Part shown: positions 1-5,307 of the stretch, piece by piece
How the letters are laid out: every line of letters begins with the position of its first letter
Numbering within the stretch: position 1 is the stretch's first letter
Source: Winogradskyella sp.
GTDB taxonomy: Bacteria > Bacteroidota > Bacteroidia > Flavobacteriales > Flavobacteriaceae
Length of the DNA: 6,063 nt
Reading direction: 5' to 3'
Assembly (NCBI GenBank): GCA_030149115.1
Contig: JASBSE010000390.1
Location: 1 to 6,063 of the forward strand
Notes under the pieces: model-generated
The model's input: only the letters and a program-made list of their open reading frames with translations
What the model was told of the DNA's origin: nothing
Database searches by the model: none
Position numbers and translations under genes: made by a program

Positions 1-137
1 TTAAAAACTAAGGTGTGACCAGCATTTGGGCCACCTTGAAAGCGTGCAATAATATCGTATTTAGAGGTGAATACATCGACAATTTTCCCTTTGCCTTCAT
101 CTCCCCATTGTAATCCAAGTAGTAAGTCTACTGCCAT
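1..137 (-). CDS. purA: Adenylosuccinate synthase, N-terminal 45 codons (cut by window edge)
   Basis: The enzyme joins IMP and aspartate using GTP to give adenylosuccinate, the first committed step from IMP to AMP, in the cytoplasm. Reading leftward from an ATG at 135-137, the frame starts MAVDLLLGLQWGDEGKGK and reaches GGPNAGHTLVF at the window edge. Visible family hallmarks are the GDEGKGK loop (residues 12-18), with Asp13 matching the catalytic base of E. coli PurA, and GHT (40-42), with His41 matching its catalytic acid. The family is normally about 420-430 aa, so roughly 90% of the gene lies outside. The start is the obvious one because the family N-terminus is complete. It begins 13 nt after the fur stop codon on the same strand, so it is probably co-transcribed with fur. 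No Shine-Dalgarno is seen; the bases before the ATG are a T/A tract. Identification is firm; only the truncation by the window edge limits it. Confidence 0.96.
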   Translation of the reverse strand, partial: MAVDLLLGLQWGDEGKGKIVDVFTSKYDIIARFQGGPNAGHTLVF

Positions 138-150
138 TTTAAAAAATTAG

Positions 151-603
151 TTAGTCTTCTTTTTTACGGTTACCGTAAAAGTATAGTGAATGATTAGTTA
201 TTTCAATGTCAAAAACCTCTTCAATGGTTTTTTTAATAGATTGAATGCGTGGATCACAGAATTCTATAACTTCACCTGTATCGGTAAGAATAACGTGATC
301 ATGTTGCTTATCAAAATATGATTTTTCATAGTGCGCCTGGCTTTGACCAAACTGATGCTTACGAACCAATGCACACTCTAAAAGTAATTCTATAGTGTTA
401 TAAAGTGTAGCTCTACTTACACGATAGTTTTTGTTTTTCATTTTGATGTATAAAGATTCTATATCAAAATGTTCTTCGCTATCGTATATTTCCTGAAGTA
501 TGGCGTAACGTTCAGGTGTTTTTCTATGACCTTTATCTTCAAGAAATTGTGTGAAAACACGTTTTACAATTTCCTGATTACTTTCTTCTGTTGTTGCATT
601 CAT
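151..603 (-). CDS. Fur-family metal-responsive transcriptional regulator, lacking CxxC zinc motifs
   Basis: A cytoplasmic, presumably dimeric DNA-binding repressor of 150 aa, the usual Fur length. The N-terminal winged helix shows GHRKTPERYAIL (25-36) and the recognition-helix signature VSRATLYNTIELL (62-74). The C-terminal half has HYE (91-93), HDHVIL (101-106) and VIEF (112-115), ending in the SLYFYGNR strand (139-146) common in Fur proteins. By alignment with B. subtilis PerR, His45, His101, His103 and Glu114 could form the regulatory metal site. The four structural-zinc cysteines are absent: the first CxxC reads LTDT (106-109) and the tail has none. Only Cys77 and Cys116 are present. Because of this it cannot be assigned to Fur, Zur or PerR from sequence. 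The ATG at 601-603 is the only reasonable start. A TAnnTTTG promoter element lies 10 nt upstream, so the leader should be very short. It sits between spoT/rel and purA; its targets are not shown by the sequence. Confidence 0.93.
   Translation of the reverse strand: MNATTEESNQEIVKRVFTQFLEDKGHRKTPERYAILQEIYDSEEHFDIESLYIKMKNKNYRVSRATLYNTIELLLECALVRKHQFGQSQAHYEKSYFDKQHDHVILTDTGEVIEFCDPRIQSIKKTIEEVFDIEITNHSLYFYGNRKKED
162..180. repeat. Perfect 9-bp inverted repeat in the 3' end of fur
   Basis: TTTTACGGTTACCGTAAAA is a perfect palindrome with 9-bp arms around one central base. It covers the codons for FYGNRK near the fur C-terminus and ends 25 bp before the purA start codon. As RNA it could fold into an 8-bp stem with a 3-nt loop, but no U-run follows on either strand, so it does not look like an intrinsic terminator. 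It shares the half-site TTTTACG with the palindrome upstream of fur. It may be an operator or mRNA structure affecting purA, or simply a coincidence within conserved codons. Confidence 0.45.
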
Positions 604-613
604 AATTAAGGTG

Positions 614-621
614 CAAATTTA
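614..621 (-). promoter_or_regulatory. Candidate -7 element (TAnnTTTG) for fur
   Basis: On the minus strand the bases read TAAATTTG, a full match to the Bacteroidota primary-sigma -7 consensus TAnnTTTG. Its last base is 10 nt before the fur start triplet, so transcription would begin only a few bases ahead of the ATG and give a near-leaderless mRNA. No clear TTTG-type -33 element is visible 17-21 bp further upstream. A promoter here would let fur-purA be transcribed separately from spoT/rel. Confidence 0.5.
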
Positions 622-627
622 CGTAAA
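618..627. promoter_or_regulatory. Palindrome TTTACGTAAA overlapping the fur promoter (possible operator)
   Basis: A perfect 10-bp palindrome that shares four bases with the -7 element at 614-621, where a bound repressor would block RNA polymerase. Fur-family genes are often autoregulated, so a self-operator is plausible, but this is inference. The half-site TTTACG also occurs in the longer palindrome at 162-180. It does not obviously match the E. coli Fur box, and a short AT-rich palindrome can arise by chance. Confidence 0.3.
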
Positions 628-707
628 AATATAGGATAAGAATGATTTAATTTTGGATTAAAGTTGAAAGAAATGAACAAGTTTTCAAGACTTTTAACCT
701 ATTAAAA

Positions 708-2918
708 TCAAACTCTTACTACTTTGTCAATACCATTAATTGTTTTGAGTTTGTCTATGAGATTTTTAAGCATGGTTTGGTTTTTAACTTCAACGGTTAT
801 GTCTCCGTTAAAAATACCATCATCACTAGAAAAACTGATACTTTTCATATTAACATGAAGGTTTTCAGAAATGAGTTTTGTGATATCATTTACTAGTCCA
901 AGATTATCTATTCCAGATAACTTAATGTGAGAAGTGTAAGCACGTTGACTAGAATCTATCCATTTAGCAGATTGTATTCTGTAGGCATAGTTAGACTGCA
1001 AACTTACTGCATTTGGACAGTTTTTCTTATGAACTTTAATCCCGTCATTAATGGTAACAAATCCAAATACTTTATCACCAGGAATTGGATTGCAACAATT
1101 AGCAAGTGTATAGTTTAGACGCTCTTCTTCTTTACCAAAAACCAGCATATCGTACTTGGACGTAATCTCTTCCTTGTCAATATCTTTGTTAGGTGCTTCT
1201 GGTTTGCGAATTTTACTTTTTATGTAACTCATAAAAGCATTACTTCTGGATGAAGCAAAGGCTTTGAGTTTAGTATTGTCTATGGTACCAATACCAACAC
1301 GATAGAATAAATCTAAAGATGTTTTGAGCTTAAAGTAGCTGACCAACTCATTAACAGCTTTTTCATTGAGCGTGATTTTGAGTTGTTTTAATTTACGTCT
1401 CAGAATTTCCTTGCCTTCTTCGGCTATTTCTTTGGTATGTGCATTTAATGCCGATTTAATTTTACTACGTGCTCTGGCAGTTGTAGCATAATCTAACCAG
1501 TTGGCATTTGGTTTGGCATTATCTGATGTTAATATTTCTACACGGTCACCGCTTTGCAGCTCGTGACTAAGAGGGACGAGTTTTCCGTTGACTTTTGCAC
1601 CGCGTGTTTTCATACCAACTTCGGTATGTATGCTAAATGCAAAGTCGAGTGGAGTAGCACCCTTTGGTAAGGATTTTAAATCTCCCTTTGGTGAAAACAC
1701 AAAGATTTCTTTAGAGTAAAGATTGAGCTTAAATTGCTCTACAAAATCTACGGCATTTGCTTCGTTATTTTCTAATGCTTCTTGTAACCTGTTAATCCAT
1801 AGATCTAAACTATCTTCCTTTTCGTTTGTGTTTTTGTATTTGTAGTGGGCTGCATACCCTTTTTCGGCAATTTCATTCATACGCTCACTACGAATCTGTA
1901 CTTCTACCCAACGGCTTTTTGGACCAACAACTGTAATGTGAAGTGCTTCGTAACCTGTAGATTTAGGTGATGAGATCCAATCGCGCAAACGAATTGGGTT
2001 TGGTGTAAAGTGATCGGTTACTATGGAATAGATTTTCCAAGCCAAAAACTTTTCATTTTCAAAATCGGATTTGTAAATGATTCTGATGGCAAATTTGTCA
2101 TAAACTTCATCAAACGAAACGCCTTGTTTTACCATTTTGCGTCTAATACTAAAAATGGATTTTGGTCGTCCTTTTATCTCGTAGTTAAGCCCTTCTTTGT
2201 TTAAGGATTTCTCAATGACTTTAGAGAATGCTGTAATATAGGCATCTTGCTCTTCCTTGCTTTCTTGCATTTTCTCAGCAATGTCATTATAGACTTCGGG
2301 CTCTGTGTATTTTAATCCTAAATCCTCAAGTTCGGTTTTAATATTATAAAGCCCTATTCTGTGTGCCAGTGGTGCATAGATGTATAAGGTTTCGGATGCT
2401 ATTTTTATCTGTTTATCATCTCGCATAGACTCCATGGTCTGCATATTGTGCAAACGGTCTGCAATTTTTATGATGATAACACGTACATCTTCGTTGAGTG
2501 TTAGCAGCATTTTACGGAAGTTCTCTGCTTGTAGAGATACGTCCATTTCCCTATTAAGAACAGAAATTTTTGTGAGTCCGTCTACAATGCGAGCTACAGC
2601 TTCACCAAAAAGGCGTTCCATATCTGCAATGGTGTAGTTAGGATTGTCTTCAACCACATCATGAAGTAGAGCAGAGGCAATAGATGTAGCATCCAAGCCA
2701 ATTTCTTGTGCCACAATTTTTGCGACAGCAATTGGGTGAAAAATATAAGCCTCACCAGATTTGCGACGTTGATCTTTGTGCGCATCTAGTGCTACCTCAA
2801 AAGCATGGCGAATTAGTTTTTTATCGTCTTTGCTTAAGGTCTGATAGCTTACTCTGAGTAACTCTTTGTAGGCTTGTGCAATGGCTGCATTTTCTTTTTC
2901 AATATCTACTTCCGTCAT
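708..2918 (-). CDS. Bifunctional (p)ppGpp synthetase/hydrolase, RelA/SpoT family
   Basis: This long RSH enzyme makes and degrades the stringent-response alarmone (p)ppGpp in the cytoplasm, usually in contact with ribosomes. At 736 aa it is full length. Domains in order: HD hydrolase with YIFHP (His61), LLHDVVED (His86-Asp87, Glu90-Asp91) and IADRLHNM (Asp154); synthetase with GRPKSIFSIRRKM (250-262), Asp274 in VYDKFAIRII, GYEALH (322-327) and EVQIR (Glu339); TGS domain around 402-464; a zinc-finger-like Cys/His segment with Cys608-Cys609, His630 and Cys634; and a C-terminal ACT domain (about 661-736). Both active sites look intact, so it should be bifunctional and could be called rel or spoT. 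I chose the ATG at 2916-2918, giving MTEVDIEKEN. An upstream in-frame TTG at 2934-2936 would add six residues but is less likely. The stop lies 104 bp before fur, so the genes may be partly co-transcribed. Confidence 0.97.
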   Translation of the reverse strand: MTEVDIEKENAAIAQAYKELLRVSYQTLSKDDKKLIRHAFEVALDAHKDQRRKSGEAYIFHPIAVAKIVAQEIGLDATSIASALLHDVVEDNPNYTIADMERLFGEAVARIVDGLTKISVLNREMDVSLQAENFRKMLLTLNEDVRVIIIKIADRLHNMQTMESMRDDKQIKIASETLYIYAPLAHRIGLYNIKTELEDLGLKYTEPEVYNDIAEKMQESKEEQDAYITAFSKVIEKSLNKEGLNYEIKGRPKSIFSIRRKMVKQGVSFDEVYDKFAIRIIYKSDFENEKFLAWKIYSIVTDHFTPNPIRLRDWISSPKSTGYEALHITVVGPKSRWVEVQIRSERMNEIAEKGYAAHYKYKNTNEKEDSLDLWINRLQEALENNEANAVDFVEQFKLNLYSKEIFVFSPKGDLKSLPKGATPLDFAFSIHTEVGMKTRGAKVNGKLVPLSHELQSGDRVEILTSDNAKPNANWLDYATTARARSKIKSALNAHTKEIAEEGKEILRRKLKQLKITLNEKAVNELVSYFKLKTSLDLFYRVGIGTIDNTKLKAFASSRSNAFMSYIKSKIRKPEAPNKDIDKEEITSKYDMLVFGKEEERLNYTLANCCNPIPGDKVFGFVTINDGIKVHKKNCPNAVSLQSNYAYRIQSAKWIDSSQRAYTSHIKLSGIDNLGLVNDITKLISENLHVNMKSISFSSDDGIFNGDITVEVKNQTMLKNLIDKLKTINGIDKVVRV

Positions 2919-2933
2919 AAGAACTAAAGTAAA

Positions 2934-2942
2934 CAAAGTCTA
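2934..2942 (-). promoter_or_regulatory. Weak candidate -7 element for spoT/rel
   Basis: The minus strand reads TAGACTTTG, which resembles the Bacteroidota TAnnTTTG element but has three instead of two spacer bases. It ends 15 nt before the ATG at 2916-2918, a suitable distance for a promoter. No clear -33 partner is visible. If it is real, the in-frame TTG at 2934-2936 falls inside the promoter and cannot be the start codon. Confidence 0.2.
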
Positions 2943-2986
2943 TGAGATAGGCAATGGGTTTTATTGAAGAATTTTTTGATGGTTTG

Positions 2987-3081
2987 TTACAGGTTAGTTG
3001 CTTACTTAAGTACTAAAAATACCAAGTAAGTCAAAGGTGGAAAATCAGTGGCGATTTTCATAAGTAGCTTCTAACTTGCAA
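2987..3081. repeat. Imperfect long inverted repeat with alternative inner hairpins
   Basis: The arms 2987-3007 and 3062-3081 are reverse complements at 16 of 20 aligned positions with one extra base: matching blocks TT, CA, GTTAG, GCT, ACTT. The left arm can instead pair with a nearer segment: CTTACTT at 3001-3007 matches AAGTAAG at 3024-3030, extended by TTG/CAA (2998-3000/3032-3034) across one bulged T. TACTTAAGTA (3003-3012) is itself a palindrome. The spacer fills most of the gap between the propeller gene and spoT/rel and has no ORF. The layout resembles the structured intergenic repeats that border accessory genes in Flavobacteriaceae, and vaguely an integron attC, although the classical GTTRRRY core is not seen. 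Nature uncertain: dispersed repeat, insertion scar or 3' mRNA structure. Confidence 0.55.
3040..3059. repeat. Inner hairpin, 7-bp stem and 6-nt loop
   Basis: GAAAATC (3040-3046) and GATTTTC (3053-3059) are perfect reverse complements around a 6-base loop, inside the larger inverted repeat at 2987-3081. No U-rich tail follows on the minus-strand transcript (the next bases are CACCTTTGAC), so it is a poor intrinsic terminator by itself. It may still help fold or stabilise the 3' end of the propeller-gene mRNA. Confidence 0.5.
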
Positions 3082-3110
3082 TTTATTATAACGTTGTTGT
3101 GAGCAGTTTC

Positions 3111-4736
3111 TTATTCCTTAATTAGTTTTCCAAATTGGAAATTATTCTTGTAAGTTATTTTATAGAAATATAATCCTTTAGGAATTGTAATAGCTTCGAA
3201 ATTTAAAACAGACTCATTCTCTATTGATTTTCTGTAAACAATTGCACCATTTAAGTTAAAAAGAATAAACTCACTTAACTCCTGAATATCCTCTGTTATA
3301 ATTTTAAGTTCGTTTGAAAATGGGTTGGGATAAACCCTTAATTTGGCTTCATTTTCTGGAACTTCATTTATATTCATTGTATTCGAAAAGGAGTATTTCT
3401 GCGTTAGTGTATCGCCATTTCCGGTTCCTGTTACGTACAAATTTAAGTTTTCATCCATTGTTACTGATTTAATTACCGAGTCTCCTCCCAGTCCTTGCGA
3501 TCTTAAAGTATCAATTGGCTCTCCTAAATCATCAAGAACAACCGCTAAATAATTATAACCACCAGCTAAATTGTCTTGACTTTGCCCTCCAACTGTTATA
3601 TAGTTGTTATTTCCTAAAAATAATTTATTACCTACATCTGCAGCATTTGTGCCTAAATTTTCGTATCTGTAATTATAAATTAAATCTCCTTGGGGTGAGA
3701 TTTTGTTAACTTGTATATCTGCATTGGTGTAATTTGTTGTACCATATCCTTCTCCATAATGCCGTCCTGTTATATAGATATTGCCATTCTCGTCTGAAAT
3801 AATATCGTGTACTTGATCGGCTGTTACATTGTCAGGAAGGTTAGATGTAACTTCAAATACCCACTCTTGGTTGCCTAATTGGTCGTACTTAAATAGTCTA
3901 AAATCTCCAAACATCCCTATGTAAGAGTTTCCCATATTGTCAATGTGGCTTTTGATTAAATTTCCTTCATATGAAGTTTCGCTAGAAGAGATTAATTCTC
4001 CTGCTAGTGAGTGCTTTAGGATTAGCAGTTTGTTGCCTGGTTCTGGATAGGTGCTATATGCAAAACCAAGAGACATAATTGAGTTATCAATAATTTTTGT
4101 AGTTAAACCTCTATGTCTACTTAAATTATCCGAAGAATGAACATAGTCCCAAATATAATTACCAGCAGAGTCAAATTTGCAGACAAACATTTCAGTTGAA
4201 TTCCACTCCCAGTTGACATGTCCTGTTAGAAAAATATTTCCGTTAGAATCAACAGCTAAATTTTCGGGAACACTCCAGTCATATTCGTTTGAGTATAAAC
4301 TTTCCCAAAGAATATTTCCATCTTCATTTAATTTTATTATGGCACTTTTTGATTCTTGGTCGCTTGTTTCGCTAACACCAGTAACTATGATATCGTTATT
4401 GTTGTCAATAAAGATTCCAGTCATATAGTCGTCACTTTGATTAGAAATGTCAATTAGTTGTTTCCAAATTAAAGAACCGCTATTAGAATATTTAATTACC
4501 AAAAAATTGGAATTGCCACTCTCAAAAGAGCTTCCGCCGACAATTACATTATTATCTGAATCTAATCGAATCTTTTGACATTCATCCGAGAAGACATTAG
4601 CGCAATCTGAAGTGTATGGAATGACTTGAGAATTGTTTTCTTGGCTCCATTCCATTGTGTATTGATTTTGAGCTAAAGTGTCATTCAAGCTAATAAAGTA
4701 AATACCAATTAAAATTATACTTATTAATTTTTTCAT
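3111..4736 (-). CDS. Secreted beta-propeller-repeat protein with T9SS type A sorting domain
   Basis: A 541-aa exported protein of unknown function. Residues 1-22 form a type I signal peptide (MKKLISIILIGIYFISL..., probable cleavage TLA|QNQ, leaving N-terminal Gln as is common in Bacteroidota). The body, about 55-455, consists of seven full and one partial repeats of 45-55 aa of the form D-x-x-G/N-N-I-x-V-x-G ... K-x-x-x-x-G-x-x-x-W, typical of SBBP-like beta-propellers. Two cysteines (45 and 53) sit just ahead of it. The last 75 or so residues are a T9SS type A domain: VYPNPF (468-473), a central LFNLNGAIVY strand, GLYFYKI (521-527) and terminal KLIKE. It should cross the outer membrane by the Por/Gld T9SS and be released or attached to the surface. 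The ATG at 4734-4736 fits the signal peptide; an in-frame TTG at 4761-4763 would overlap the upstream gene. It starts 4 nt after the lipoprotein gene, so the two are probably one operon. No catalytic motif seen. Confidence 0.9.
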   Translation of the reverse strand: MKKLISIILIGIYFISLNDTLAQNQYTMEWSQENNSQVIPYTSDCANVFSDECQKIRLDSDNNVIVGGSSFESGNSNFLVIKYSNSGSLIWKQLIDISNQSDDYMTGIFIDNNNDIIVTGVSETSDQESKSAIIKLNEDGNILWESLYSNEYDWSVPENLAVDSNGNIFLTGHVNWEWNSTEMFVCKFDSAGNYIWDYVHSSDNLSRHRGLTTKIIDNSIMSLGFAYSTYPEPGNKLLILKHSLAGELISSSETSYEGNLIKSHIDNMGNSYIGMFGDFRLFKYDQLGNQEWVFEVTSNLPDNVTADQVHDIISDENGNIYITGRHYGEGYGTTNYTNADIQVNKISPQGDLIYNYRYENLGTNAADVGNKLFLGNNNYITVGGQSQDNLAGGYNYLAVVLDDLGEPIDTLRSQGLGGDSVIKSVTMDENLNLYVTGTGNGDTLTQKYSFSNTMNINEVPENEAKLRVYPNPFSNELKIITEDIQELSEFILFNLNGAIVYRKSIENESVLNFEAITIPKGLYFYKITYKNNFQFGKLIKE

Positions 4737-4740
4737 CTTT

Positions 4741-5181
4741 TTATTTTTTAATAGTAAATCCAACTGGTGCTTTTAGCTTTGAGGAGTCATACATGTTAAT
4801 ATATATTGAAACGGTATCTTTTGCGTTTTCCCAAGTAACACGATAGTTGTCTAGCATTACACTACCAAATCCAAATGGATCGTTATCACTTTTCACAGGG
4901 CAACAACTCCCAGCTCTATAGTATGAGATTTTTTCGCCATTTGGTCCTGCCAGTGCATTAAGAAATCTTCTTTCGTTTCTTGGACCTTCAGAGTTTTTAG
5001 CTCCACCAACTTCAACCGGATTTTTTGGTGAGTAGCCATAAGTTTTATCTGTAGATATTTCTGTAACCAAAAATGTACTACTATCACGAAGAATTTGAGC
5101 AGTGTTTTTGGATGCTTCCTTGGTGGCTGAGCAAGAAAAAAAGATTGTTAGTATTCCTAAAATTAATAGTTGTCTAGTCAT
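4741..5181 (-). CDS. Small lipoprotein of an uncharacterised Bacteroidota family
   Basis: A 146-aa predicted lipoprotein. MTRQLLILGILTIFFSC is a short lipoprotein signal peptide with Cys17 as the lipidated residue; FFSC is an acceptable lipobox for Bacteroidota. After Cys17 comes SATKEAS, which is not a clear surface-export signal, so inner-leaflet or surface location is open. The mature part has the blocks TYGYSPKNPVEVGG (47-60), NERRFLNALAGPNGE (69-83), YYRAGSCCPV (87-96, adjacent cysteines 93-94), FGFGSVMLDNYRVTW (103-117) and a C-terminal INMYDSSKLKAPVGF (128-142). I recall similar flavobacterial proteins; some database entries call them 2-dehydro-3-deoxyphosphooctonate aldolase, which is implausible for a 130-residue mature lipoprotein. 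The ATG at 5179-5181 gives a complete signal. It is the first gene of a likely operon with the T9SS propeller gene 4 nt downstream. Function unknown. Confidence 0.88.
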   Translation of the reverse strand: MTRQLLILGILTIFFSCSATKEASKNTAQILRDSSTFLVTEISTDKTYGYSPKNPVEVGGAKNSEGPRNERRFLNALAGPNGEKISYYRAGSCCPVKSDNDPFGFGSVMLDNYRVTWENAKDTVSIYINMYDSSKLKAPVGFTIKK

Positions 5182-5234
5182 TTCAGTGTTTTTTATTGTT
5201 GGTAAGTGTTTTAGAACATAAATCCATTTCAGTG
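5179..5234. repeat. 10-bp direct repeat CATTTCAGTG at and upstream of the lipoprotein start
   Basis: The plus-strand sequence CATTTCAGTG occurs at 5179-5188, covering the lipoprotein start codon, and again at 5225-5234, 46 bp away. The outer copy overlaps one arm of a small inverted repeat, ATAAATC (5218-5224) with GATTTAT (5234-5240). Two exact copies so close may be a regulator site pair, a short local duplication, or chance. No good TAnnTTTG promoter is visible in this 126-bp spacer (5182-5307). Confidence 0.35.
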
Positions 5235-5259
5235 ATTTATACCACTAATAACGAAGAAC

Positions 5260-5280
5260 GACTTTTTATTTTATAAAGTC
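5260..5280 (-). terminator. Weak hairpin downstream of the CPBP protease gene
   Basis: GACTTT (5260-5265) and AAAGTC (5275-5280) form a 6-bp stem with a 9-nt AT-only loop, 27 bp after the stop codon of the CPBP gene. On the minus-strand transcript it is followed by GTTCTTCGTTATT, only moderately U-rich, and the stem has just two G-C pairs. It could be a weak terminator separating the protease gene from the lipoprotein/propeller unit; the evidence is slight. Confidence 0.2.
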
Positions 5281-5307
5281 AAGTCTATGAGCTAATTAAT
5301 ATGTCTA

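Noticed and set aside
162..180. Palindrome at the fur 3' end as an intrinsic terminator
   Set aside because: No U-run follows on either strand and it lies before the fur stop codon, with purA close behind.
927..1118. Plus-strand open frame inside spoT/rel
   Set aside because: It is antisense to a strongly conserved coding region and its translation resembles no known protein. The same applies to plus-strand frames at 2010-2204, 2380-2637, 3343-3709 and 4177-4428.
2934..2936. TTG as the start of the RelA/SpoT gene
   Set aside because: The ATG at 2916-2918 gives the N-terminus typical of flavobacterial homologues, and the TTG may lie in the promoter.
2987..3104. Classical integron attC site
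   Set aside because: Folded arms and a bulged base are suggestive, but no GTTRRRY/RYYYAAC core pair was found and no integrase is in the window.
4761..4763. TTG as the start of the propeller gene
   Set aside because: It would overlap the lipoprotein gene and put nine extra residues before a standard MKK signal peptide; the ATG at 4734-4736 is better.
4893..5087. Minus-strand alternative frames inside real genes (also 2594-2785 and 5630-5827)
   Set aside because: Each lies fully within a well-supported gene in another frame and has no recognisable domain.
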